Shown: one piece after another, positions 27,838 through 35,498 of the stretch
Layout: each line of letters opens with the position of its first letter
Numbering within the stretch: the first letter of the stretch is position 1
Notes under the pieces: model-generated
What the model was told of the DNA's origin: nothing
What the model saw: only the letters and a program-made list of their open reading frames with translations
Database searches by the model: none
Assembly: GCF_003953955.1 (NCBI RefSeq)
Contig: NZ_RXFM01000001.1
Span: 1 to 35,498 of the forward strand
DNA from: Candidatus Aquarickettsia rohweri
GTDB lineage: Bacteria; Pseudomonadota; Alphaproteobacteria; Rickettsiales; Midichloriaceae
DNA: 35,498 nucleotides
Direction of reading: 5' to 3'
Position numbers and translations under genes: made by a program

Positions 27838-28839
27838 TTATAGTTCGGTGTTGAAGTTATTATGTGTTTCATGACCATCCATTTCTTTCACAATACTCAT
27901 CACTTGATCTTTGATTTGTGTGAAATAATCTTCAGAAAGTTTTAATAGTGATTCTTTATTATCAATAGAATCATTGCACATATTTGATAATGATTCAGGG
28001 AGATTTGGGTTTAATCTATGATAATGTGGGAAAATCTCCGAAGCTTCCATTTCACTTGCAGAAGATATAGCTTCCTGCACAAGAGAGAGGAATAAGTGTT
28101 GTTTTATTTTCCAGTCATTTTCTCCGTAACCACTCATTTTATCCATAATATTAGACGATTTTTCTTTTCCTGTGCCTAAAGAGAAAATTTGCAAATCTGA
28201 TGCATTGAAGTTACTGTTATGTTTTAGAAAATCTGCAGCTGTAAACAAGGCAGGGTTTTTAGCATATACTCCACCATCTACATCATAATAAATCTTATCA
28301 TCAGGTCCAACGGTTTTTTTAGGTGCAAAAGCCGTAGGATATGCAATGGACGCTTCTACTGCATCTCTAACATAAAAATCTTTATCAGGGTTATCTTTTG
28401 CTGAATATGTAGACCATATATGCGGTGCTGAATTATTTAGAGAATATGAAAGAACGCTCAGGGGTTTTAATGTTTCGCTCAATTTTAAGTCTGTAGCGAT
28501 TTTTTTTACCGTATTATGTATGTTAGTAGTTTCGTATTTTGGAGCAACTAGCCCGTCGTGTGATTCTAGTTTGTACTCCTCGCTGGTTTGGCACCAATTT
28601 TTTGCATCTAAAAAGATAGAGCAAACTTCCGATGCAGAATATTTAGCTCCTCCCTCTGCATTTGGGACCAAAAGTGCAGATGCAATGATACTTCCTGCAG
28701 AGGTTCCCACGACATGGTCAAAATATTCGTGAACTTCCTTTCCTGTTGCTTTGACAAATTGTTTTAGAAAGCACGCAGGAATTATACCCTTCATACCACT
28801 ACCATCTATTGATAATATCTTATAATATTTTTTAGCCAT
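27838..28839 (-). CDS. Patatin-like phospholipase
   Basis: 333-aa patatin-domain lipid acyl hydrolase. The oxyanion loop is D12-GSGMKG (usual form DGGGxRG), the nucleophile S47 sits in G45-TSAGS, and the dyad aspartate D188 is in DVDGGVYAKNP. Start chosen at ATG 28839 (MAKKYYKILSIDGSG) because GAGGTG lies seven bases upstream; the longer open frame to 28950 adds 37 residues with no family character. Patatins of intracellular Rickettsiales act as phospholipase A2 on host membranes; an effector role here is by analogy. There is no signal peptide. It is the downstream member of a minus-strand pair with the gene at 29.1-30.1 kb. Confidence 0.9.
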   Translation of the reverse strand: MAKKYYKILSIDGSGMKGIIPACFLKQFVKATGKEVHEYFDHVVGTSAGSIIASALLVPNAEGGAKYSASEVCSIFLDAKNWCQTSEEYKLESHDGLVAPKYETTNIHNTVKKIATDLKLSETLKPLSVLSYSLNNSAPHIWSTYSAKDNPDKDFYVRDAVEASIAYPTAFAPKKTVGPDDKIYYDVDGGVYAKNPALFTAADFLKHNSNFNASDLQIFSLGTGKEKSSNIMDKMSGYGENDWKIKQHLFLSLVQEAISSASEMEASEIFPHYHRLNPNLPESLSNMCNDSIDNKESLLKLSEDYFTQIKDQVMSIVKEMDGHETHNNFNTEL

Positions 28840-29094
28840 TAAACACCTCGAACAATTGTTATAATATATTGATGGTATACATATATTTATTTGTTGCAAA
28901 TAATTTATTAGTTGAAAATAAGCATTGCCTGTACTGGAGCTTTTAACCATTTCTCTGAGTTATAGCATTACCACTATCACCTCCACTCGCAATGACTATA
29001 TCGCTAATAAAACTGCATTTAAGTGTTCCTGTATAATAGTTTTTTGCTTTTTATAAAACAATTCTTATCTGCAGTTCGGTAATTTCCTTAGATA

Positions 29095-30090
29095 TTAAAG
29101 TTCCGGGTTTGGCGTTGTTGTATCCGTTGGTATAGGATAGCAATAAATTTCTGCATCCTGAAGATACTGAATGTTGATTAGACGTGAGGAAAATGTATAA
29201 TGCATTGCATTCATTAGTAATTCATATGCATTCTCTACATTTCCAATTGTTGAAATATCGGTGTTCTCAAGAGAGTCTATAATTTCTTCAAAATCAGGAG
29301 GACAGATATGTAAGTTGTTTTTATTAGCAGCGATTACTTCTTCAACAGCAGCTTTTTCATCATCTTTACTAAGATTTTTTCCAAAAACATCCTGAACTTT
29401 TTTAGTATATTCCTTACATCCAGAGTTTTCCACACTATCAAAACCAATAGATATTTCTTGATCAGCTTCAGCACCAACTTCAAATTCCATAGGTTTTTTA
29501 TCTCCATCATTATAAGTATCACCTAATTTTCTTCCTTGAGACTCCTCTTGTTCCTGTAAGAAATTTTTGGATATTGCAACAATTTTACGTAATGTTTCCT
29601 GGTAAAAATCGTTATAATCATTTCTGTTGTTATCAGATGCTGAGCCAGTTAAAGAAAGCACGCTGATATAATCCATCTTTTTAAGATTAGTACAAATATC
29701 ACTTATCCAACCTTCAAGAAGACATGCAGGGTGTTTGTTTGATAATTTATCATAACCATAACGATTTTGGACAAACTTCTCAATTTCTGATATTACCTGA
29801 TTGAAATCTGGTTTGGCAACAGTTTCAAGTTTTAATTTATCAATTCCAAGAGCTTTTGGAGAAACAGTATCAAAGCCAATAGATATTTTTTGATCAGGGT
29901 CTGCACCAACCTGAAACACCATAGGTTTTTTATCTCCATCATTGGAAGCATCAAATACTTTGCTTCCTTGAACATCATCAATTTGGAAAAGCGGAACTCC
30001 ATTAGCATCATATATTATATCACCTCTAAGTGCTTTTATAGCATGGAATAAAATAGGATCATTATTGTTTTCATTATTAAAATCTGACAT
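29095..30090 (-). CDS. Unknown protein with a duplicated flagellin-like segment
   Basis: 331 aa, no signal peptide or membrane span. Residues 50-76 and 194-220 are a near-identical duplicated block (NDGDKKPMxFxVGA then DQxISIGFD). After the first copy the sequence goes on as SPKALGIDKLKLETV. This resembles the flagellin core segment QVGAN.GETI.I.L.....ALGLD.L, for example in E. coli FliC. The helical flagellin ends (N- and C-terminal D0/D1) are absent, so it is not a flagellin. The C-terminus is Thr/Pro-rich. It starts at ATG 30090 with a weak AAGAG upstream. Together with the downstream patatin it forms a minus-strand accessory pair. Function not known. Confidence 0.75.
   Translation of the reverse strand: MSDFNNENNNDPILFHAIKALRGDIIYDANGVPLFQIDDVQGSKVFDASNDGDKKPMVFQVGADPDQKISIGFDTVSPKALGIDKLKLETVAKPDFNQVISEIEKFVQNRYGYDKLSNKHPACLLEGWISDICTNLKKMDYISVLSLTGSASDNNRNDYNDFYQETLRKIVAISKNFLQEQEESQGRKLGDTYNDGDKKPMEFEVGAEADQEISIGFDSVENSGCKEYTKKVQDVFGKNLSKDDEKAAVEEVIAANKNNLHICPPDFEEIIDSLENTDISTIGNVENAYELLMNAMHYTFSSRLINIQYLQDAEIYCYPIPTDTTTPNPEL
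29431..29943 (-). repeat. Two copies of an ~81-bp coding repeat
   Basis: 29431-29511 and 29863-29943 encode 27-residue blocks differing at about seven residues. The DNA is also very similar: both contain CCATAGGTTTTTTATCTCCA followed by TCATT on the plus strand. That indicates recent duplication or gene conversion inside the gene, not distant homology. Confidence 0.85.
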
Positions 30091-30196
30091 TTTGTAACTC
30101 TTAATAAGTTATAATTGATATTCGTAACACCACTTACTTTTAGTATTAATGTTTAATAAGTAGTATGAATTCTTTGATATATTTTGATTTTGTATT

Positions 30197-30252
30197 CTAT
30201 CTTATTAGCTTCTAGAAGCTAATCCTGCATAATCTACAGGTTATTAAGATAG
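30197..30252. repeat. Cloverleaf-like nested palindrome
   Basis: Outer arms CTATCTTA (30197-30204) and TAAGATAG (30245-30252) enclose a perfect 20-base palindrome ATTAGCTTCTAGAAGCTAAT (30204-30223, sharing its first base with the outer arm). A second hairpin follows, CCTG...CAGG (30224-30240), extendable by flanking TAA/TTA with one unpaired T. The 56-bp unit sits in the 296-bp gap between two minus-strand genes. It could be a dispersed palindromic element, a protein site or a mRNA-end structure. No U-tract follows. Confidence 0.6.
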
Positions 30253-30386
30253 ATGTGTTATGAATTATCCATTATCATCTCACCCTCCTCACTTGGTTTA
30301 AGTTTTGTATATAACTTTATGCCACTATGCTATAAATTTTTATACCTAGAAGTCAATATATTTGGTGATCAATAGTAGTTTAATTA

Positions 30387-31616
30387 TTATTTATTAGTAA
30401 ATTTTTGAGTAATATAATTATCGACTAATTTGATGAATTCTTGTGTGATATTATTGCCTCTTAGAGTGTTAGTTTTTTTACTATCTGTATAAACTACTGC
30501 TACAGGATTTTCTCCATCACCTGGTAAGCTTATCCCTATATCTGCGTGTTTACTTTCCCCTGGGCCGTTAACTATACAACCCATAACGGCAATTTTAAGT
30601 GATTCTACGTTTTTATATTTATTTTTCCAATAGATCATATTTTCATCTATATGTTTTTGAATATCTTGAGCGAGTTGTTGAAAATATGTGCTTGAAGTTC
30701 TTCCACATCCTGGGCATGCTGAAATTTGTGGAGCAAAATCTCTGATTTCTAAGGATTGTAAGATTTCTTGACATAATTTTACTTCTGTAGTTCTAGACTC
30801 GCCTACTTTAGGTGTGAGCGATGCTCTAATTGTATCTCCAATCCCCTCTTGTAACAATGTAGATAAAGCAGCTGTGGTGGCTATGACTCCTTTAATTCCA
30901 ATTCCAGCTTCGGTTAATCCTAGGTGCAAAGGGTAGTTACATTTCTTTGATAATTCTCTATATACAGATATAAGGTCTTGCACTTTTGAAAGTTTTGCAG
31001 ATAATATAATTTTATTGCTATCTAAACCAATTTCTTCGGCTTTCTTTGCACTTTGCAGTGCTGACTCTATAATTGCTTTTCTCATGATGTAATCGGCAGA
31101 TTTTGGCAAGTTTAATTTAGCATTTTTATCCATTAAATCTGCCAACAAATACTGGTCTAAACTACCCCAATTAACCCCAATTCTGATTGGCTTTTTATTT
31201 TTTATTGCAAGCTCAATAATTTTTTCAAAATTTTTATCACGCTTATTTTTAAAACCCACATTGCCTGGGTTAATTCTATATTTTGCAAGTAATTTAGCGC
31301 AATCAGGAATTTCTGACAATAAAGTATGCCCATTATAATGAAAGCATCCAACTACTGGTATATTTAGATTTTTCCTATCTAATTCGTTTATTATTTTTGG
31401 TATCGCTCTTGCAGCCTCAATATCATTTACTGTGACTCTAACAATTTCTGAACCAGCATTATATAACTCGATAATTTGAGTAATGGTAGCTTTAATGTTT
31501 TGTGTTGGTGTATTAGTCATTGATTGTACTACAATAGGGTTTTTACCTCCTACTAATATATTTCCTACCTTTACCTCAAGTGTTGATTTTCTTATTATTT
31601 TTTGAAGTCCTACCAT
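30387..31616 (-). CDS. ispG: 4-hydroxy-3-methylbut-2-en-1-yl diphosphate synthase (GcpE)
   Basis: 409-aa [4Fe-4S] enzyme of the MEP isoprenoid pathway, converting MEcPP to HMBPP. The conserved N-terminus (GGKNPIVVQSMTNTPTQNI), LGLTEAG and the cluster cysteines are all present: C301 and C304 (SACPGCGRTS), C347 (MGCIVNGPGE). Length is normal. Isoprenoid precursors supply quinone tails and undecaprenyl phosphate, linking it to ubiE and cell-wall synthesis. It is transcribed away from ftsQA, with 179 bp between the starts. Confidence 0.95.
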   Translation of the reverse strand: MVGLQKIIRKSTLEVKVGNILVGGKNPIVVQSMTNTPTQNIKATITQIIELYNAGSEIVRVTVNDIEAARAIPKIINELDRKNLNIPVVGCFHYNGHTLLSEIPDCAKLLAKYRINPGNVGFKNKRDKNFEKIIELAIKNKKPIRIGVNWGSLDQYLLADLMDKNAKLNLPKSADYIMRKAIIESALQSAKKAEEIGLDSNKIILSAKLSKVQDLISVYRELSKKCNYPLHLGLTEAGIGIKGVIATTAALSTLLQEGIGDTIRASLTPKVGESRTTEVKLCQEILQSLEIRDFAPQISACPGCGRTSSTYFQQLAQDIQKHIDENMIYWKNKYKNVESLKIAVMGCIVNGPGESKHADIGISLPGDGENPVAVVYTDSKKTNTLRGNNITQEFIKLVDNYITQKFTNK

Positions 31617-31643
31617 TAAAAATTTTTATATTATTGTTTATAA

Positions 31644-31651
31644 TTAACCAT
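31644..31651. promoter_or_regulatory. CtrA half-site TTAACCAT between ispG and ftsQ
   Basis: TTAACCAT is the CtrA half-site consensus seen in alphaproteobacteria. It sits 145 bp upstream of the ftsQ start and 28 bp upstream of the ispG start. CtrA control of ftsQA is established in Caulobacter; here it is only suggested by one eight-base match. Confidence 0.3.
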
Positions 31652-31795
31652 TTATTGAAGCCTTGTGTGTTGGTATAGTATAACACTTAGCTTTTTAATA
31701 AAAGTGCAAATTTATGTTTTTTTAAAAAATTTAAAACATATAGTAATAAAGCTATAATATTGTTATATTAGCGTCTGTATTATTTTTAAAACATA

Positions 31796-32524
31796 ATGAT
31801 AAGAAGATTTATTCTAAAACTTTTTATTTTACTAGTAATAATATTGTTACCATATTATTACCTAAAAAATAAGGGTTATTTAGTATTAATAAAAGATTTT
31901 GCATACAATAATTTTAGTAAATTTGGTGAGTTAAAGAAGATAGATATTTTTGGTAATTATTTGCTATCTGAACAATTTTTAATAGGTTATATCAATATAA
32001 AAATAGGTCAAAAATTATATGATATATCACCTGATAATATTAGGTATAGGTTACTTGAATTAAATGAAATAAAAGAAGCTAATGTAAGTATTAACTATTC
32101 TGGAATAATAAAAATTAATATTATAGAAAGAAAACCTTTTGCTATATGGTGGAATCAAAATTTACCTATATTAGTTGATGATGAAGGTAATGAAATATTG
32201 AAGATTTCAGATTTAAAAAAGTATAAAAATCATGTCATAATTTTTGGACAAAATTTTCACAATAAATTAAAAATATTTCTTGATTTATTTAAACAATTTT
32301 CATTATATAATGAAACTAAAAGTTTACATTACATTGGTAATAGGAGATGGGATGTATATATTGAAAATGATGTTGTGATAAAATTGCCTGAAAAGAATAT
32401 TGATATTGCTCTTAAAAAGTCAGAAGAAGTCTTAAAGAGATTTAAATATAAAGACAGAATTGCTATAATAGACTTAAGGCTATATCCTAAAAAAATTTTT
32501 TTAAAATTAAAAAATAATATATGA
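31796..32524 (+). CDS. ftsQ: Cell division protein FtsQ
   Basis: 242-aa bitopic division protein. A short cytoplasmic N-terminus (MIRRF) and one membrane span (LFILLVIILLPYYYL) are followed by a POTRA domain (KIDIFGNYLLSEQFLIGYIN; IKEANVSINYSGIIKINIIE; RKPFAIWW) and a beta domain. It links FtsB/FtsL to FtsA in the divisome. The stop overlaps the ftsA start by four bases (ATGA), so translation is coupled. ddlB/murBC, usual upstream neighbours in the dcw cluster, are not here. Confidence 0.9.
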   Translation: MIRRFILKLFILLVIILLPYYYLKNKGYLVLIKDFAYNNFSKFGELKKIDIFGNYLLSEQFLIGYINIKIGQKLYDISPDNIRYRLLELNEIKEANVSINYSGIIKINIIERKPFAIWWNQNLPILVDDEGNEILKISDLKKYKNHVIIFGQNFHNKLKIFLDLFKQFSLYNETKSLHYIGNRRWDVYIENDVVIKLPEKNIDIALKKSEEVLKRFKYKDRIAIIDLRLYPKKIFLKLKNNI

Positions 32525-33744
32525 TTAAAGGCAAAAATATAATTACTATTTTAGATATAGGGAGTGCTAAAATAAGTTGCTTTATTATTAAGAAGATTTA
32601 TGCAGATAATTATGAAGTGTTAGGAGTATCTCAAACTGCTTCATTTGGTGTAAAATCAGGTATGGTAGTTGATTTAGAGTCAGCAAGAAATTCTATAGTT
32701 AAAGCTGTTGAGATTGCAGAAAAAATGGCTTCTATAACAGTAAGAAGTGTATATGTTAGTTTAAACTCTTCATATCTTATTTCTGAAAGAAGTTCAGCGG
32801 ATGTTTTGCTATCTAATCAAGAAGTTACTGTTAAAGATTTAAATAAAATATTATTTAAAGTTCTTGGGAGATTTAATAAACAAGAAGTTGAAATAGTTCA
32901 TACTTTTCCATATGAATATATATTAGATGGTAATAGAGGAATTTTTCACCCTCTAGGTTTATATGGTAATAAACTTACAGGGTTTTTTCATATTATAAGT
33001 GTTCCAATAAATTATATTGTGAACATCGCTAAATGCCTTGAGTTATGTCAGTTAAAGATTGAAGGATATATATCTAGTGGGTATGCTTCAGGAATTGCAT
33101 GTTTAAAAAGTGAAGAAATGGAATTTGGTTGTGCGCTAATTGAAATTAATGGTGGGTCTTCAACTATATCATTATTTTTTAATGATAAAATTATCTTTAC
33201 TGATGGTGTGCCATTTGGTGGTATTAATATCACAAAAGATTTAGCAAAAGTATTTAACTTAGAAATGAGTATAGCTGAAAAAATAAAAAGTACTAATGGT
33301 TCAATGATTCAATTAGGAAGTAGTTCATTAAGCAATAATATTAAAATTGATGCCGATACGCTAAATGATCAAGATTATTTTATTGATCAAAATGAATTAA
33401 ATGATGTGATTATTGCTAGAATGAGGGAGATTTTAACATTATTAAAAGTTAAATTAGAAGATAATGATATGATGGAATTGGTTAATAAGATAGTATTTAC
33501 TGGTGGATGTGCTCAATCTTTAGGTATGAAAGAGTTAATTGAAGAGGTCTTTAATGTAAAAACAAGAATTGGGATTCCAAACAATCAACAAGGTATACCT
33601 GATGAATTCTTAAAAACTGGTTTTGCTGTACCTATAGGTATGATAAAATGTATTAGTGATATGAACCATCATAAAAAAAATTTATTAGAGGACAAGCAAA
33701 GCATGTTCAAATCAACTTGGACATGGCTTAAAGAAAATTTTTAG
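32521..33744 (+). CDS. ftsA: Cell division protein FtsA
   Basis: 407-aa actin-like ATPase that tethers FtsZ filaments to the membrane. It has TILDIGSAKISCFI at the start, GCALIEINGGSSTISLF, GVPFGGINITKDLA and the phosphate-binding IVFTGGCAQSLGM. The last residues (MFKSTWTWLKENF) form the amphipathic membrane-targeting helix, so the gene is full length. It starts inside the ftsQ stop. ftsZ does not follow; a structured element and an IS-interrupted gene do. Confidence 0.95.
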   Translation: MIKGKNIITILDIGSAKISCFIIKKIYADNYEVLGVSQTASFGVKSGMVVDLESARNSIVKAVEIAEKMASITVRSVYVSLNSSYLISERSSADVLLSNQEVTVKDLNKILFKVLGRFNKQEVEIVHTFPYEYILDGNRGIFHPLGLYGNKLTGFFHIISVPINYIVNIAKCLELCQLKIEGYISSGYASGIACLKSEEMEFGCALIEINGGSSTISLFFNDKIIFTDGVPFGGINITKDLAKVFNLEMSIAEKIKSTNGSMIQLGSSSLSNNIKIDADTLNDQDYFIDQNELNDVIIARMREILTLLKVKLEDNDMMELVNKIVFTGGCAQSLGMKELIEEVFNVKTRIGIPNNQQGIPDEFLKTGFAVPIGMIKCISDMNHHKKNLLEDKQSMFKSTWTWLKENF

Positions 33745-33770
33745 AGATAGTTTATATATCTAAAATAACT

Positions 33771-33875
33771 ATAGCTAAATAACTTTAATTGAAGTACGTT
33801 GAGAGAGGATCGAAATGTGGTAACCCCACATGAACGACGAGCGAAGCTGTAATTAAATTACAAGGAATTAGCTAT
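33771..33875. other. Structured GC-richer intergenic element (possible RNA or dispersed repeat)
   Basis: About 105 bp bounded by the inverted repeat ATAGCTAA (33771-33778) / TTAGCTAT (33868-33875). In the centre, ATGTGG-TAACC-CCACAT (33815-33831) is a hairpin whose base can extend by TCG (33810-33812) / CGA (33835-33837), and CGACGAGCGAAGC follows. The core is clearly richer in G and C than the surrounding sequence and has no open frame. It could be a small structured RNA, a riboregulator of the next gene, or a dispersed repeat of the genome. I match it to no known RNA family. Confidence 0.45.
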
Positions 33876-33891
33876 ATTTGGATAAAAAAGG

Positions 33892-34221
33892 GTGATAAAA
33901 AAAATAATACATAATTATAGAATAATATCTCCTTTGTTATGTTTATATGATGGAAGTATACATGTTGCTATAAGGTCTTTTGATTACGAAGGAATAGATT
34001 ATTTGTTATTAGTTGATATAGAAAATTTAAATACAAAATTAGCAAAAGCTAAAAATTGTTACCCGAGGAAGAATGATAAAGAAGGAAGATATTTTGAGTT
34101 CAGAGATTTCTCAAGTAGTAGATACCATCAAATTCTAAATCAATATAATATTATAGAAAATAATATTAAAGATAACCAAGGTCTAAAAAGCATTAATAAA
34201 TCAGAAGGAGTCTTTATTTCA
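33892..34221 (+). pseudogene. Unknown gene, 3' end cut by IS66
   Basis: GTG start (VIKKIIHNYRIISPLLCLYDGS), about 110 host-encoded residues, then the reading frame enters the IS66 right end at 34222 and stops inside it at 34248. The protein part (AIRSFDYEGIDYLLLVDIEN; RYFEFRDFSSSRYHQILNQY) has no family I recognise, no signal peptide and no membrane span. The natural C-terminus would lie beyond the insertion, outside the window. The junction VFIS/VNAK is where IS sequence begins. Confidence 0.65.
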
Positions 34222-35498
34222 GTAAACGCTAAAATATCCCCATCTTGACAAGTATTATCCGCCTTTCTTTGGGTTTCTTAAGTTTTTTGATAATTCTAAA
34301 AAAAATTTAATTTGATGATATTTTTTTATCAATATTATATGGAAGTAAATTTACTAACTCTTTTGGATCAGAATAATCATGAATATGATTCAGCAAATAT
34401 TTTAAATAATCATAAGGATTAATCTTATTTACTTTGCAAGTTTCAATAATACTATAAATATTTGCACTAGCTTTAGCACCCTTAGTTGTTGCACAGAACA
34501 TCCAATTTTTTCTGCCAACTGCAAATGGTTTTATACTACGCTCCGAATCATTATTATCAATACGCAGTCTTCCATCTAAAAGATAATTATTTAATCCTTG
34601 CCAATTATTTAATGTATATCCAACTGCCTTACCAAGTATACTTTGCGGTGGTATTGCATCCTTCACTTCATCTAACAATTTTTTAATTACCTCTAATATT
34701 GGTACTGCATTTTTTTCTCTTAATTTCTTTGTTTCTCCAGGATCTAATTTTTTATCCAACGCTTCTCTTTCTATTTTATATAATTGACCTATATATTTTA
34801 CCATCTTATGCGCTATTCCTGGTGTTTTTATTGTCTTTGTTATTTCTATGTATTTTCTTCTTGCATGTGCCCAGCACGCTACCCATGTTATTTCCTTCTT
34901 ATCATGCAAGCCAGCATATCCACTATATGCATCTGTTTGATGATATCCTTTAAATTCTTTTAAAAATATTTCTGCGTTTTCTCCTTTCCTATTTTCCTGA
35001 TAATCATATACTATCCCTCTTTTTTCCCTCTCACCACTTAGATGCACCCACATATATGAGCTACTTCCATTATTATCCAGCACATTTACCTTTGTTTCAT
35101 CACTTGCTATATAATCATTTGTTAATATATCTTTTTTTAAGAATTCTATTATCGGGCTTATCAACTTCCCACATGAATTAACCCAATTACATAATGTGCT
35201 TCTTGGTAAATCTATTCCATTCCTTTTCAAAATCTGTTCTTGCCTATATAATGGCAAATGATCTACATATTTACTCACCATTATTTGTGCTAATAATCCT
35301 GCTGTTGCATTTGCTTTTGGTATTGGCTTATTTGGCAACTTTGCACATCTTACTGTTTCTTCACATCCCTTGCACGCATATTTATATCTTACATGTTCTA
35401 TTACCTGTAATTTTGCTGGTATATAATCTAACTGCTCACTTTTCTCTTCTCCTATCTTACTTAGCTGACATCCACAACCACATCTTTTTTCTTCTTCT
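34222..35498 (-). mobile_element. IS66-family insertion sequence, right part (continues off the edge)
   Basis: The right end at 34222 is GTAAACGCTAAAATATCCCC. tnpC runs on the minus strand from 34307 to past the window edge, and there is no visible damage. The first 225 bp are repeated exactly at 7451-7675. Orientation is the same as the IS66 fragments at 1-233 and 3504-4046. The target duplication cannot be checked because the left end is outside. Confidence 0.92.
34307..35498 (-). CDS. tnpC: IS66 transposase TnpC, partial (5' end outside window)
   Basis: 397 codons are visible and the frame stays open to the edge. The visible N-terminal part holds the IS66 zinc finger (RCGCGCQLSKIG ... YKYACKGC), then the helix region PLYRQEQILKRNGIDLPRST and the DDE catalytic core (YIASDETKVNVLD; QTDAYSGYAGL; NNDSERSIKPFAVGRKNWMF). 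The C-terminal IS66 domain ends ...NIDKKISSN. TnpC is the catalytic protein of IS66 and needs TnpA/TnpB for efficient transposition. It could mobilise the deleted derivative at 3504-4046 in trans. Confidence 0.93.
   Translation of the reverse strand, partial: EEEKRCGCGCQLSKIGEEKSEQLDYIPAKLQVIEHVRYKYACKGCEETVRCAKLPNKPIPKANATAGLLAQIMVSKYVDHLPLYRQEQILKRNGIDLPRSTLCNWVNSCGKLISPIIEFLKKDILTNDYIASDETKVNVLDNNGSSSYMWVHLSGEREKRGIVYDYQENRKGENAEIFLKEFKGYHQTDAYSGYAGLHDKKEITWVACWAHARRKYIEITKTIKTPGIAHKMVKYIGQLYKIEREALDKKLDPGETKKLREKNAVPILEVIKKLLDEVKDAIPPQSILGKAVGYTLNNWQGLNNYLLDGRLRIDNNDSERSIKPFAVGRKNWMFCATTKGAKASANIYSIIETCKVNKINPYDYLKYLLNHIHDYSDPKELVNLLPYNIDKKISSN

Noticed and set aside
28986-28996. GTCATTGCGAG (minus strand), the core of a dispersed repeat common in Rickettsiales genomes.
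   Set aside because: Only the 11-base core matches and the flanks do not form the usual palindrome; too short to call.
1-35498. The window as a composite transposon bounded by IS66 copies.
   Set aside because: The interior is mainly essential housekeeping genes, and the outer IS copies are incomplete in view; independent insertions are simpler.
1-35498. CRISPR arrays, rRNA genes, prophage modules or a toxin-antitoxin pair.
   Set aside because: No regularly spaced repeats, no rRNA sequence, no phage structural genes and no recognisable toxin-antitoxin gene pair were seen.

Overview
The window is very AT-rich and carries genes with strongly alphaproteobacterial, Rickettsiales-like content. 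These include a cyanide-insensitive-type cytochrome bd oxidase, a propionyl-CoA carboxylase alpha subunit, AsmA, UbiE, GroESL without a CIRCE operator, FtsQ-FtsA, a patatin-like phospholipase, many small relics and numerous IS66 fragments. I infer an obligate host-associated Rickettsiales member. Family level (Rickettsiaceae or Midichloriaceae) cannot be fixed from the sequence alone.

Layout. The window begins inside one IS66 copy (left end at 233) and ends inside another (right end at 34222). Between them: 234-3042 holds a paired TTAA-N7-TTAA motif, a dCMP deaminase and a pccA-like gene. 3136-7675 is an accessory segment: a dead grpB-like gene, an internally deleted IS66 derivative, an 852-residue protein built of three diverged repeats, a 5'-truncated gene and a 225-bp IS66 right-end relic. 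7699-20475 is mostly core: ftsY, cydAB, a Rickettsiales-type hypothetical, miaB, leuS, a CpoB/YbgF-like periplasmic protein, ubiE, tRNA-Trp and an asmA gene split by one in-frame TAA. 20612-22093 is an RTX/EF-hand secreted-protein candidate. 22222-27580 has a SnoaL-like protein, groES-groEL behind a heat-shock-type promoter, and secA, whose zinc-binding tail lies behind an in-frame TAA. 27838-30090 has two accessory minus-strand genes: a patatin phospholipase and an unknown protein with a duplicated flagellin-like segment. 30387-33744 has ispG and, divergently, ftsQ-ftsA. 33771-34221 has a structured element and a gene cut by the terminal IS66.

How they fit together. The core genes cover cell division (ftsQA), protein export and membrane targeting (secA, ftsY), envelope upkeep (asmA, cpoB-like), respiration and quinone synthesis (cydAB, ubiE), isoprenoid synthesis (ispG), translation (leuS, miaB, tRNA-Trp) and propionyl-CoA metabolism. 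The accessory genes (852-aa repeat protein, RTX-like protein, patatin, flagellin-motif protein) look like host-interaction candidates. Genome decay is active: three genes (grpB-like, asmA, secA) each carry one in-frame TAA with recognisable sequence continuing in the same frame.

No stretch above 300 bases is without a gene, mobile element or relic. The larger gaps (4047-4248, 6808-7049, 27581-27837, 28840-29094, 30091-30386) hold only the hairpins listed, or nothing I can identify. The most novel-looking items are the triple-repeat protein, the duplicated flagellin-like motif protein, the GC-richer inverted-repeat element after ftsA, and the cloverleaf-like palindrome near 30.2 kb.
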